The notes: a model not told the origin generated them from the sequence alone. A DNA stretch of 64,000 nt from Roseimaritima multifibrata (GCF_007741495.1 NZ_CP036262.1:4960001-5024000), one strand, 5' to 3'. Positions 47,914 to 55,380 are shown, counted from the first letter of the stretch. Numbers and translations are program-made.

Positions 47914-48504
47914 TCATGACACGACCCAAACAAAGTAGATGCTCAGAGACACCACGAAAAAGCAAACGTATCCGACTTGGCGAGAACTCAGGGTAAGATT
48001 CCGACCGCCCGTTCTGCCAAAATGTTCACGCACAACGCGTTTTCCGCGAATTTGCATAAAAAGTGTCGCAGAGACCGCAATGGCAAGTGTCACAACATAC
48101 TTTAGTGAGCCTGGACCGTTATTGAAAAACGTGTCAAACAGGTGCATGCCGATCGTCAAGAGCCAGGAATAGATGCCAACAAGCAGAATCATAACGGCAT
48201 ATGTTGGCTTACTCGGCTGCTGAACAGTCTGTGGTCTCCCCTTGGCCGCTCGTTTTTCTTTCGCAAGCGAAAATGCTGCGATGCATGTTGCATATGCCAA
48301 AGCAAGGAAGGCAACACTTGCGGCAGCCATCGGCCAGATTTGTTGCGAGATTCCGACTCCCGCAAGAAGGAACGTCACGAGCACACAACAAAAGCTGATG
48401 CATCCAGCAAAAACAGGATGTGGAAACAGTCGTTTTGTCTGCCAAAGCCATCGCGACTCGATCTTTGTGGAGCTAAGATCTTCCATATGTGAGAGGCTTC
48501 CCAT
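47914..48504 (-). CDS. Four-helix membrane protein, unknown
   Basis: A 196-residue protein with about four hydrophobic spans (VFAGCISFCCVLVTFLLAGV, MAAASVAFLALAYATCIAAF, YAVMILLVGIYSWLLTIGM and VGYVCFFVVSLSIYFVWV) and one short extra span around YVVTLAIAVSATLFMQ. A basic loop, KEKRAAKGRPQ, sits in the middle. ATG at 48504 or 48486 could be used. No family is recognised. Confidence 0.65.
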   Translation of the reverse strand: MGSLSHMEDLSSTKIESRWLWQTKRLFPHPVFAGCISFCCVLVTFLLAGVGISQQIWPMAAASVAFLALAYATCIAAFSLAKEKRAAKGRPQTVQQPSKPTYAVMILLVGIYSWLLTIGMHLFDTFFNNGPGSLKYVVTLAIAVSATLFMQIRGKRVVREHFGRTGGRNLTLSSRQVGYVCFFVVSLSIYFVWVVS

Positions 48505-48617
48505 TGGCGAGAATCATTGCGGATCACGTGGTCGCTAAGAACGACTAACCACATAAATTAGCTTAACTCAGCGACTCAAGTCCATCCTGCGACGACGGGC
48601 AGTGAATGAATGCCAAT

Positions 48618-48848
48618 TCAGTCTTCAAATGTTACAGTTGCGAGAGCGTGACCTGTCTGTCGAAAGACGAGGACAACATCGGCGTCGCAAAGCTGTCGCA
48701 CCAGTCGGTTCACAGCTCCCAAAGACATCTCCGCGGTCTCGGCATCCCCCTTCTTCTTCGACTCTGATGCTTTATCAACGACACGCCGCGCCAGTCCTTT
48801 AATATCCCCAAAACGCTCGATGAACAGCGGTTGAAGGCGTGATTGCAC
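48618..48848 (-). CDS. Small hypothetical protein
   Basis: A 76-residue frame beginning with GTG. It has sensible composition (helical N-terminal part, then AVNRLVRQLCDADVVLVF), and it lies 26 bases after the next upstream gene on the same strand. No ribosome site, signal peptide or family is seen, so it could be spurious. Confidence 0.4.
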   Translation of the reverse strand: MQSRLQPLFIERFGDIKGLARRVVDKASESKKKGDAETAEMSLGAVNRLVRQLCDADVVLVFRQTGHALATVTFED

Positions 48849-48874
48849 GTTACGGTCACGCCCCTATCCGGGGC

Positions 48875-49219
48875 CTAAAGATCGGATCCAGCGTCACTCT
48901 CAACGTCGTTACCCTGCCGTTTTGCCACGAGGTAACGACGCGTTTGTGTAAACAGAATTGCAACGGCGAGCACGAAGATCAAGATTGAAAAAACCGTCGA
49001 AATTACCGAAGCAGCCGTAACCGGCAGAGCGGGGAGCGTCGACAGTCCTACCACAACTGGACTTATCGCAGCCGGAGCAAAAATCAACCACACGCCAATC
49101 AAGACGAGCCGACTTGGCCTTGCAGTGGCAAGCGCAGAATACTTTGGGACAAAATTATCGTGCCAAACGTCCTGCTGCAGGCGTTCCGACAGAGGTGTGT
49201 AGTTCTCTGAATCAGACAT
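48875..49219 (-). CDS. Small two-helix membrane protein, unknown
   Basis: The ATG at 49219 gives a 114-residue protein with a soluble N-terminal part of about 40 residues (SDSENYTPLSERLQQD) and two hydrophobic spans (LVLIGVWLIFAPAAISPVVV and ISTVFSILIFVLAVAILFT). A basic C terminus follows. The frame continues upstream into a repeated block (49237-49455), but that block occurs also in front of a different gene at 52744, so it is taken as 5' noncoding. No family is recognised. Confidence 0.6.
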   Translation of the reverse strand: MSDSENYTPLSERLQQDVWHDNFVPKYSALATARPSRLVLIGVWLIFAPAAISPVVVGLSTLPALPVTAASVISTVFSILIFVLAVAILFTQTRRYLVAKRQGNDVESDAGSDL

Positions 49220-49236
49220 AAGATCTCGAGACGTAG

Positions 49237-49455
49237 CGGCAGTAATCCCCCAGCGGCGACGGGAGATTCCCAATTCCGAAACACCAGACTTCGCCGTTCG
49301 GTGTGAATTGATTGGTTCTGCAACGTGGGGCAGGGTGCGAACATTGATTTTGCTACCCCGATCGTACCGCGTTCCATTGTACCCGACCAAAACCGAGCCA
49401 AGCAACTATCGCCGCGCACGGACCAATCGAGGCGAGTTTGACTATCGAACGAGCA
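49237..49455. repeat. Repeated upstream block, copy A
   Basis: About 215 bases match the block at 52766-52979, for example CCCAGCGGCGACGGGAGATTC at the gene-proximal end and AGCAACTATCGCCGC at the far end. In both places the block lies roughly 20-25 bases upstream of the start codon of a small membrane-protein gene on the minus strand. Confidence 0.75.
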
Positions 49456-50284
49456 CGGAACATAACATGTATACGTATTGAAGGCTCCCTCGAATCGGTT
49501 CGGCCTGCTTCCGCCGTGCTTGGCCTCAATCAGTTGCGTCAAACTTCCGAGCCCGAAAATTGCCGAGAGAGTTCCTTTCCCGGAATCGTCCCGGCGGAAA
49601 CAGACGGGGCTCGACAGACTACCGAAATCCCAATCCGACATGTCTTTTTTTGAAGTTGCGTGATTTGGATGCACTTGCCTTGGAGTCGGCGCTCCTCGAT
49701 TGTTTCTCCAGTGCCAAAAGGCTCCCATCGTTTCTAGGCCCAAAGGGTCGACACAATCTCTGCCGGTGGTGAAGCCCCCGGAAGAGAAAACATTGCCAGC
49801 GGAAAGGCCCGGAGGGCCGACACAAAAAAGCATCAGCGAGGAACCGCAAGAACAGGCCGCGCTCCCTCGCTGACGCAGCGGTTTGGGATCTTCTGATGCC
49901 TTACCAAACAAAAGTAACCAAGGCGAAAGCCGTCACCAACAAATCTATCGTCCCCCGCGAAAGTAGCTTCAAGGGACGTTCTTTCGCGGGGGACGTGAAA
50001 TCGATAACTGAAGGGTTTGCAGCAATTAACGAGTCTACATCGGGCCAAGTGAGCACGTAGCCCGGAGGGCGGCAGATACTTGCCGGCGGCGTCAGCCGCC
50101 GGAGTGGGTATCGCGAAAAGGAAAGCCCAGCGGGCGACAGAAACACTATTGTCTGTCGCCCGCTGGGCTAAAAGCACCGCACTCAGATTCCGATGGGCAG
50201 GATTGAAATCGTCATCCACAAGTTTCACCTCTCCCTGCGAAAGCAGCTGCAAGGGGCGTTCTGTCGCGGAGCGAAAGGCGACAA
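49456..50284. other. Repeat-rich gap upstream of copy A
   Basis: No gene is supported here, although long open frames exist by chance. A perfect 14-bp inverted repeat (GTCCCCCGCGAAAG at 49950-49963 with CTTTCGCGGGGGAC at 49981-49994) is related to the MITE-like ends near 34,670. A degraded relative follows near 50,226-50,275. Confidence 0.5.
50124..50169. repeat. Perfect 18-bp inverted repeat
   Basis: AGCCCAGCGGGCGACAGA (50124-50141) and its exact complement (50152-50169) enclose a 10-base loop. No T-run follows, so it is more like a dispersed palindrome than a terminator. Confidence 0.75.
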
Positions 50285-50529
50285 TTAATAACCCAACTGC
50301 ATAAAAGCACCGCGAGCGAAGTTAGGAAGGATTGTCATTCGGTGCACGGAAGGATTACCCGCGATCGTCGTTCCGACCGGCAGTGGAATATCAGTCCACA
50401 GTCGATGCATCGTACCCTCGGTTTTGTTCTCAGCGATTGTGAAAGTAGTCTGGAATTCCCCACGAAAAGTTGACAGTGGATCGGTCTTAACGGGAGGGTA
50501 AATATTCCAGCCTGGCGATCAGGACGGAT

Positions 50530-51357
50530 TCAATGAGATCTACTTTGGGAACTGCGTTCAAATTCGATCGGGCTCTGATAGTCGAGCGAGGAGTGCAGCC
50601 GTACGGGGGTATAGAAGTGCTCGATGAATTCAGAAGCACCTCGTGTAGCCTGTTCGTGTGTTTCGTATTGTTCGTTGCGAACTTCTTCGGTCTTGTAGCT
50701 CTTGAAAAACGATTCCATTGGGGCGTTGTCATAGCAATTTCCTCGGCGGCTCATGCTTTGAATTAGGCCATGCTGGCTCAATTCCTCGCGGAAAGCACCG
50801 CTGGCATACTGTGCGCCGCGATCACTGTGAACGATGACACCCGGGCGGGGGCTGCGAAACGTGATGGCATCGCCAAGTGCAGCGACAACAAGCTGAGAGT
50901 CAATTTTTCGACTGGTTTTCCAACCAATGATCTTTCGTGAATAAAGGTCAACGATGGCAGCAAGGTAGGTAAATCCTTCTTTCGTAGGGATATAGGTGAT
51001 ATCTGTCAGCCAGACTTCGTTGATCGCCTTGGTGGCGAAGTCTTGGTTCAAGAGGTTCGGAGCGATCGGGTAATTGTGGTTGGAGTCGGTTGTGGAAATT
51101 CGGAATTTAGTACGGCGATTTGCAGCAATTCCAGCCACCCCCATATATTTGGCAACGGTATTGAGGCAACAAGAAACGCCACGTCGAAGTAGCTCTTTGT
51201 GCACCCTGGGGCTGCCATAGGCATCATGGTGTTTCTCCGAGTGAATCTTGACGATCGCGCTGGTGACCTCCGCTTGTTTGGTCTTGGCCGCTGATGCTGG
51301 ACGACCAACAAACTGATAGAAAGCAGCGGTTGAGACTTCTAGGGCACGGCAAAGCAC
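50530..51357 (-). CDS. IS3-family transposase OrfB (integrase core)
   Basis: A 275-residue reading frame with a retroviral-integrase-type rve domain. The DDE residues are visible in VWLTDITYIPT (first Asp), VIVHSDRGAQYAS (second Asp) and NAPMESFFKSYK (Glu). The C-terminal HSSLDYQSPIEFE is the typical ending. The frame continues open upstream of this ATG, back into orfA through the -1 shift, reading RLKFIDEYRDRWPVTVLCRA, which matches the usual start of OrfB. The functional transposase is therefore probably the OrfAB fusion. Confidence 0.95.
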   Translation of the reverse strand: MLCRALEVSTAAFYQFVGRPASAAKTKQAEVTSAIVKIHSEKHHDAYGSPRVHKELLRRGVSCCLNTVAKYMGVAGIAANRRTKFRISTTDSNHNYPIAPNLLNQDFATKAINEVWLTDITYIPTKEGFTYLAAIVDLYSRKIIGWKTSRKIDSQLVVAALGDAITFRSPRPGVIVHSDRGAQYASGAFREELSQHGLIQSMSRRGNCYDNAPMESFFKSYKTEEVRNEQYETHEQATRGASEFIEHFYTPVRLHSSLDYQSPIEFERSSQSRSH

Positions 51358-51401
51358 CGTGACCGGCCAGCGATCACGATACTCGTCTATGAATTTCAGT
51401 C

Positions 51402-51692
51402 TCAGTTGTTTTCCTTTGCGAAGAACATCGTCGCTTTTTTTAAAATGTCTCGCTCCATTTTGAGCTGCCGGTTTTCTTCTCGCAGTCGCTTGAGTTCACT
51501 CTCAACAGAGCTGCTGCTGGCGACCTCAGCATCGAGTGTGCCGTCCTTCTCGAAGGCTTTCTTCCAACTACGAATCATGCTGTCACGCACACCCAAGTCT
51601 TTGCCGACTTGCGAGTAGGACAGTCCCTGCTCAATGACTTTCTTGACGGCGGCGAGCTTGAATTCGCGGCTAAATGTTCGACGTTCGCTCAT
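51402..51692 (-). CDS. IS3-family OrfA (helix-turn-helix protein)
   Basis: A 96-residue protein with an N-terminal helix-turn-helix (FSREFKLAAVKKVIEQG, SYSQVGKDLGVRDSMIRSW) and a C-terminal leucine-zipper-like coiled coil (SELKRLREENRQLKMERDIL). It recognises the terminal inverted repeats and, via frameshifting, supplies the DNA-binding part of OrfAB. Ribosome site GGAGAACCGATCC lies just upstream of the ATG. Confidence 0.95.
   Translation of the reverse strand: MSERRTFSREFKLAAVKKVIEQGLSYSQVGKDLGVRDSMIRSWKKAFEKDGTLDAEVASSSSVESELKRLREENRQLKMERDILKKATMFFAKENN
51434..51441 (-). other. Programmed -1 frameshift site of the IS (A7G)
   Basis: On the coding strand the sequence is TTAAAAAAAGCG near the end of orfA. 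The orfB frame lies in the -1 register and is open from this point (AGC GAC GAT GTT...), so ribosome slippage here would yield OrfAB, as known for IS3-family elements. Confidence 0.8.
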
Positions 51693-51951
51693 GGATCGGT
51701 TCTCCTTTCAGAGAAGTGTGACATGCGCCGGTTCACTGTCAACTTTTCGTGGGGAATTCCAGTCATGCCAATGCAGACGGCCAAAAACGTAAAACCCGAC
51801 AGCAGCATCCTAATCGACATCGGATTCTCGTCGTGGAAGTTTCGAATAAAGTCGCATAACGCTAGCCGTCACCTAGGACGTTTCATTTTCCAATCACAAA
51901 ACTCACAAGCCGCGCGTAAGTGAGCAGCCTAGCTCTGGCTTCCAGCCTCTT

Positions 51952-52010
51952 TCGTACTCGTGCTCAGCAACGCGGTACTCGTGCTCAGCAACGCGGTACT
52001 CGTATTCAGC
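51952..52010. repeat. 21-bp tandem repeat of the TACTCGTGCTC family
   Basis: About two and a half copies of GCTCAGCAACGCGGTACTCGT occur in tandem, related to the CTCAGCACCGCGGTACTCGTACTC stretch at 44,030 and 44,305. Confidence 0.8.
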
Positions 52011-52075
52011 ATCCACATTGCACTCCGCTACTGACTCGCAATCGACGATCTGATCGTATGAGGAACCATTAAATC

Positions 52076-52224
52076 ACAAGCGTGACTCTGAGCATCGCTC
52101 AGCACCTCGGCAAGCGAGCGACGCTCCATATCGAATGGCCAGTGACCGGAGACAGGATCGGCCAACGGATCGCCGATTCGAGTACGAGTACCGGGCTGCG
52201 CCCTGAGTACGAGTACGAATATCA
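52076..52224. repeat. 150-bp direct repeat, copy 1 (GAGTACGAGTAC palindrome family)
   Basis: It matches 52972-53121: CACAAGCGTGAC, CGCTCAGCACCTCGGCAA, CATATCGAATGG, GACCGGAGACAGGATCGG, CGCCGATTCGAGTACGAG and GGGCTGCGCCCTGAGTACGAG. The right half is a palindrome around GGGCTGCGCCC. Together the two copies flank the gene 52286-52744. Confidence 0.8.
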
Positions 52225-52285
52225 ATGCCAGAACGCCCGATGTCACCATGACACGGGAACAACTATCAATTGCGAAATTACTCGA

Positions 52286-52744
52286 CTACCACGATTTCGG
52301 TTCATCCCTCGGTTCGCCAGTCACCGTGTTCTCCCCGGACTCGATTGGTATTTCTTCACTCAGCCGGCCAACGGCCCCACCGACGCCACCCCCAATGCCA
52401 CCTGCGACGGCCATGCCAATCAAATACTTCAACGTTGAAAACATAAAGTCGGAAGCCGCATCATTGTTCCCGGTAGAGTTACCGAACACACCAACTAGCG
52501 ACACACAGGGGACCAAAAAAAACTCGAAAACGATTGCCGAAAGCAGCGCACCGATGATGGCCGACAACAAGGGGCGTCCAATGGAACCTGAAATCGCACC
52601 GACAAGCAAGCCAATTCCTGCAGACGGAAACATGAAGATCCATGCCGGTTCTCCGAGCGCCCAAACGACGACCAGACTTCGACCAATCGCACAGATAACG
52701 GCTCCTACAATCGCACCGGTTGGCGAAACACGCAAAGATTTCAT
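52286..52744 (-). CDS. Gly-rich polytopic membrane protein, unknown
   Basis: A 152-residue protein with four or five hydrophobic spans (AIVGAVICAIGRSLVVVWAL, MFPSAGIGLLVGAISG, LLSAIIGALLSAIVFEFFLV, LIGMAVAGGIGGGVGGAVG). The glycine-zipper pattern of the last span is striking. The ATG at 52744 is preceded about 25 bases upstream by the repeated block (copy B). The gene sits between two direct copies of a 150-bp repeat. No family is recognised. Confidence 0.65.
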   Translation of the reverse strand: MKSLRVSPTGAIVGAVICAIGRSLVVVWALGEPAWIFMFPSAGIGLLVGAISGSIGRPLLSAIIGALLSAIVFEFFLVPCVSLVGVFGNSTGNNDAASDFMFSTLKYLIGMAVAGGIGGGVGGAVGRLSEEIPIESGENTVTGEPRDEPKSW

Positions 52745-52765
52745 TCTCGTAGCCGAACGTTTAAA

Positions 52766-52979
52766 ATCACCCAGCGGCGACGGGAGATTCTCTGCCCCAA
52801 AACACCAAACTTTGCCGCTCGGTGTGCAATGTGTCGTTCTGCAGCGCAGGTTCAGGTGCCTACCTCGGTATTATTAAACCTGACCGAACCAGCGCCGGAT
52901 TATACCCGTCCAGAACAGGGACAAGCAACTATCGCCGCCCATCGACAGCAGAAGTCGGATCTAGCTATCGAACACAAGC
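52766..52979. repeat. Repeated upstream block, copy B
   Basis: This is the homologue of 49237-49455. The gene-proximal end CCCAGCGGCGACGGGAGATTC and the far AGCAACTATCGCCGC are conserved, and the middle is more diverged. It lies directly upstream of the membrane-protein gene starting at 52744. Confidence 0.75.
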
Positions 52980-53121
52980 GTGACGCTGATCGCCGCTCAG
53001 CACCTCGGCAAACGAGCGACGATCCATATCGAATGGGACGGGACCGGAGACAGGATCGGGCAATGGTGCGCCGATTCGAGTACGAGTACCGGGCTGCACC
53101 CTGAGTACGAGTACGACATTT
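52972..53121. repeat. 150-bp direct repeat, copy 2
   Basis: This is the second copy of the repeat at 52076-52224, in the same orientation, about 896 bp away. The palindrome GAGTACGAGTACCGGGCTGC / CCCTGAGTACGAGTACGA is retained. Confidence 0.8.
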
Positions 53122-53134
53122 TCGATACCAAAAC

Positions 53135-53185
53135 GATTGCGATAACCGGGTGACCGCGGTTGATCTTTCAAATGCAAACGCGCTG
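53135..53185. repeat. Conserved 3' block (GATAACCGGGTGACCG), copy 1
   Basis: The stretch CGATAACCGGGTGACCGCGG and the following TTGATCTTTCAAATG resemble CGATAATCGGGTGGCCGTGA and TTGATATTCCATTT at 55335-55380. Both lie 3' of a minus-strand gene. A shorter CCGGGTGACCGC relative recurs, inverted, in the tandem repeat at 61 kb. Confidence 0.45.
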
Positions 53186-53211
53186 TCGGCCACTCCCCGT
53201 TCAGCGTTTGG

Positions 53212-53811
53212 CTATTCGCCAGGTTGGGCGTCTGCAATATCACGAACGGTGACAAGAATGCCGGTGGTCCTGCCCGCCCCAACGGTCGTTAACAGTCGAG
53301 GCCTACCCAGAACATAGACTTGCGTTGACTGCACGGTGTTCGTCAATACATTTGGCGGAGAATCACCGGATGGATCGCCATCAACGCGGCTTGTCGTATA
53401 GCTAATATTGGCAACGGCACCATCGTGATGCGGCTCAATCTCAAGACGCAGAATCGTTCCAATTTCTACAGCTTCAAAACGACGCGTTGTTGTGTCGCCT
53501 CGAGTCATGGTGTCCGTCGTTACGGAGATACGTTTACCAACTTGAACCATGCTTTCGGATGCCGACATTGCTGTCAGCCGTATCGTCTCCACTGGCTTAA
53601 TCCCTGCACGGAGTATGGCGTTAACCACACTGCCTTCATCCAGACCAATGGGAATGGGCTTTTCAAGCTCGTATTCCGATAGCTCGATCAAATATTGAAC
53701 ACTATCGGCTTCGGTTTTGGTGCCAGCGTCTTCGGCGAGAATATCTCCGGTTGCACAGCTCAGGCAGACGAGCGACAGAACCGCGACGATTAGATTTAGA
53801 TTCGATTTCAT
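53212..53811 (-). CDS. Secreted protein with secretin-like region, unknown
   Basis: A 199-residue exported protein with a signal peptide (NLNLIVAVLSLVCLSCATG; a lipobox-like LSCA is possible but not standard). The mature part has a phrase pattern like the end of secretin-family beta domains: EAVEIGTILRLEIEPHHDG, ISYTTSRVDGDPSG, and TVQSTQVYVLGRPRLL then VGAGRTTGILVTV. It is much shorter than a real secretin, so it is a possible stand-alone secretin-like domain. The gene lies alone and has a clean ATG. Confidence 0.65.
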   Translation of the reverse strand: MKSNLNLIVAVLSLVCLSCATGDILAEDAGTKTEADSVQYLIELSEYELEKPIPIGLDEGSVVNAILRAGIKPVETIRLTAMSASESMVQVGKRISVTTDTMTRGDTTTRRFEAVEIGTILRLEIEPHHDGAVANISYTTSRVDGDPSGDSPPNVLTNTVQSTQVYVLGRPRLLTTVGAGRTTGILVTVRDIADAQPGE

Positions 53812-53909
53812 TTCAATTCCCCAGTCGGATAGCGGTAGTCGTCACCCAAGACGCCCAATTTGACTTCCATTTACAACCGTGCCATGGCCTCACTCAGTGC
53901 ATGACATGG

Positions 53910-54206
53910 TTACGTCGCAAGTGCTCCCATCACCATGTGCAGAAACCCCAAAGACACAGAAAACACAGCTAGTATAGCGAAGCACTTTGAGCTTGTCGCT
54001 TCATTTACGATGTGGCGCGAAGTCCCGAAACCGAAGACTCCCGTCGAAAGCAATGTCAGAAGAAACACGGTCGCAAACGGCCGAATGAGACCAGGATCAG
54101 AAAGTGGAAAAAGTGAGCGTTACTCAAGGCACTACCCTAGATGTAAAACGACGGCAATCACGAGGGACGGGCGAACGACTTGCAAGCAAACGCCAAAACG
54201 GTCCAT
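53910..54206 (-). pseudogene. Small membrane-protein gene with two in-frame stops
   Basis: From ATG 54206, preceded by AGGAGG with a 4-base spacing, a 99-codon frame ends at TAA 53910-53912. It is broken by a TAG at codon 25 (54132-54134) and a TAA at codon 29 (54120-54122). Before them the frame reads MDRFGVCLQVVRPSLVIAVV. After them it reads FATVFLLTLLSTGVFGFG, FAILAVFSVSLGFLHMVMG. The hydrophobic pattern on both sides suggests a decayed membrane protein like its neighbours. It could also be coincidence. Confidence 0.5.
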
Positions 54207-54328
54207 ACGCCCTCCTTTGCATTTCATGGTGCGCCGCCTTGCCGCAAATTCACGTCAGCCATTGCAACCGACAGCGCAGGAAATCATACCGCGCGCAACG
54301 TCTACCAGCAATTGTTTCCAGCAACTGA

Positions 54329-54619
54329 TTACATCTGCATCCAGATCCAAGCGAAGAATACAGATGCAGGCACCTGGATAGTGAACATCCAAAGTGCTCG
54401 TTTGCGAAAGAATGCGGCATAAATGGTTAACGCAATCGAAATAGCGAGACAGATGAATGATCCAATAAACGTGGCAATGGGGGGAGCTAAAGAAGCGATC
54501 CCACCACTAGGTTCATCGTTAACAAAAAGCACCATAACGGCGACAAAGCCAACCACGAAGATTGCGAGTGACAAAAGTGACAGTAGTGTGGCGCATCCTG
54601 AGCGTTCGAGATCATCCAT
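54329..54619 (-). CDS. Small three-helix membrane protein, unknown
   Basis: A 96-residue protein with a short soluble N terminus (MDDLERSGCA) and three hydrophobic spans (LLSLLSLAIFVVGFVAVMVL, IATFIGSFICLAISIALTIY, LWMFTIQVPASVFFAWIW). The ATG is clean. It is one of four similar-sized membrane proteins in a row between 52 and 55 kb. No family is recognised. Confidence 0.6.
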   Translation of the reverse strand: MDDLERSGCATLLSLLSLAIFVVGFVAVMVLFVNDEPSGGIASLAPPIATFIGSFICLAISIALTIYAAFFRKRALWMFTIQVPASVFFAWIWMQM

Positions 54620-54821
54620 TCCAAGTCAGGGGCTTGCTTCAGTGCGACGTATTGCTCGCGTTGGTGTTGTGGAACAGCTTCGCGATAGAGTGTCTTTGAC
54701 GGTGTCGGCGAACGTTGGCGACATACTGGCAGTCGGAGCTGGCATGCAAGCCTACCCAAACGGCGTCCACCGTCTTTTAGCACCATCGCTTGGTCCGCCA
54801 CGTCTTCTTAAGTCGCAATTT

Positions 54822-55109
54822 TTATGCTACAGCTGCCGACACTCGGCAAACCCAGAATAACACAACGGTCCCGTCCATGGTTAGCAGCCCCACAAGCATT
54901 CCAATCAGGGCAGCTGATGGCAATCGAAATCGCAGATGCAGCGTCCCCATAGCAGCACCCCAACCGGACAGACCTAGCAGTGGAAGACCGAACATGTCTG
55001 TGTTGCCGAACTGGTTTGAAACTAGCACAAACGCAACGATTACCGAGGGGAACTCAGCGAGAACCAAAAGCACGCAGCAAGGTCCAACTCGCATCGCGAG
55101 CAGTATCAT
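54822..55109 (-). CDS. Small three-helix membrane protein, unknown
   Basis: A 95-residue protein, hydrophobic throughout (RVGPCCVLLVLAEFPSVIVA, LLGLSGWGAAMGTL, LIGMLVGLLTMDGTVVLFWV). The start codon and first 15 or so codons lie inside a dispersed repeat (family D), whose copy at 62,250 carries a truncated version of the same N terminus. So the repeat and the gene 5' end were copied together. No family is recognised. Confidence 0.6.
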   Translation of the reverse strand: MILLAMRVGPCCVLLVLAEFPSVIVAFVLVSNQFGNTDMFGLPLLGLSGWGAAMGTLHLRFRLPSAALIGMLVGLLTMDGTVVLFWVCRVSAAVA

Positions 55110-55320
55110 TTGCGTAGATTAGCGCAATTCGCGGGCGAAAAACTGACTCGCATTATTGCCCGCTAATAACGCCAATTTCGCGAATGGATGCGCCAAGTGG
55201 CCCTAGCCAGAAACGAACAAGGATTGCCCTGCAGCCTTAGCCTACATGAACGTTGCAAGGGACAGGGAAACTCGTCCGCCGAGAGTCGAGAGTATTGATT
55301 CTCAGCAGGAATGGTGCGTT
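55088..55320. repeat. Family D dispersed repeat, copy 2
   Basis: It contains TGCGTAGATTAGCGCAATTC and GCCCGCTAATAACGCCAATT, which form an imperfect palindrome, and continues through ATGGATGCGCCAAGTGG to GAGAGTATTGATTC. It matches 62283-62515 over its length and 36905-37104 more weakly. Confidence 0.7.
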
Positions 55321-55334
55321 AACCTGCAAGAACC

Positions 55335-55380
55335 GAGACGATAATCGGGTGGCCGTGATTGATATTCCATTTAACGACGC
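55335..55380. repeat. Conserved 3' block (GATAATCGGGTGGCCG), copy 2
   Basis: It is related to 53135-53185. It lies 3' of the minus-strand gene 55524-56969, as copy 1 lies 3' of 53212-53811. It overlaps no gene that I support. Confidence 0.4.

Larger units (their letters stand above)
50451..51761 (-). mobile_element. IS3-family insertion sequence, intact, 1311 bp
   Basis: The ends are perfect 28-bp inverted repeats (50451-50478 and 51734-51761, starting TGGAATTCCCCACG), with terminal TG and CA. A 3-bp direct repeat GTC flanks it (50448-50450 and 51762-51764). Inside are orfA and orfB on the minus strand in the -1 relation typical of IS3 elements. Nothing is truncated, so it is probably still active or recently inserted. 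Confidence 0.95.
50285..51820 (-). pseudogene. Small secreted-protein gene interrupted by the IS3-family element
   Basis: Removing the IS (50451-51761) and one copy of its GTC target duplication joins a continuous 74-codon frame. The protein would start at ATG 51820 and stop at TAA 50285-50287 (59 + 163 = 222 bases, exactly 74 codons). It begins with a convincing signal peptide (MSIRMLLSGFTFLAVCIG, continuing TTFTIAEN) and has a short mature part (HRLWTDIPLPVGTTIAGN, VHRMTILPNFARGAFMQLGY in two pieces). The IS sits at codon 20, inside the signal peptide. No family is recognised. The reconstruction is my own from the flanks. Confidence 0.7.
51762..52285. other. Gap with repeats between the IS and a membrane-protein gene
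   Basis: The first 59 bases belong to the interrupted small gene. The rest holds the CAGCAACGCGGTACTCGTGCT tandem repeat and the 150-bp repeat copy. No further gene is supported. Confidence 0.5.

Noticed and set aside
49099-49911. A 270-codon minus-strand frame overlapping the small membrane-protein gene
   Set aside because: It covers the repeated upstream block and other intergenic repeats, has no protein-like pattern and conflicts with the supported gene at 48875-49219.
42428-55109. Chromosomal integron array
   Set aside because: The single-strand, single-gene layout invites this, but I could not find paired RYYYAAC/GTTRRRY cores or an IntI gene. It is kept only as a hypothesis in the findings.
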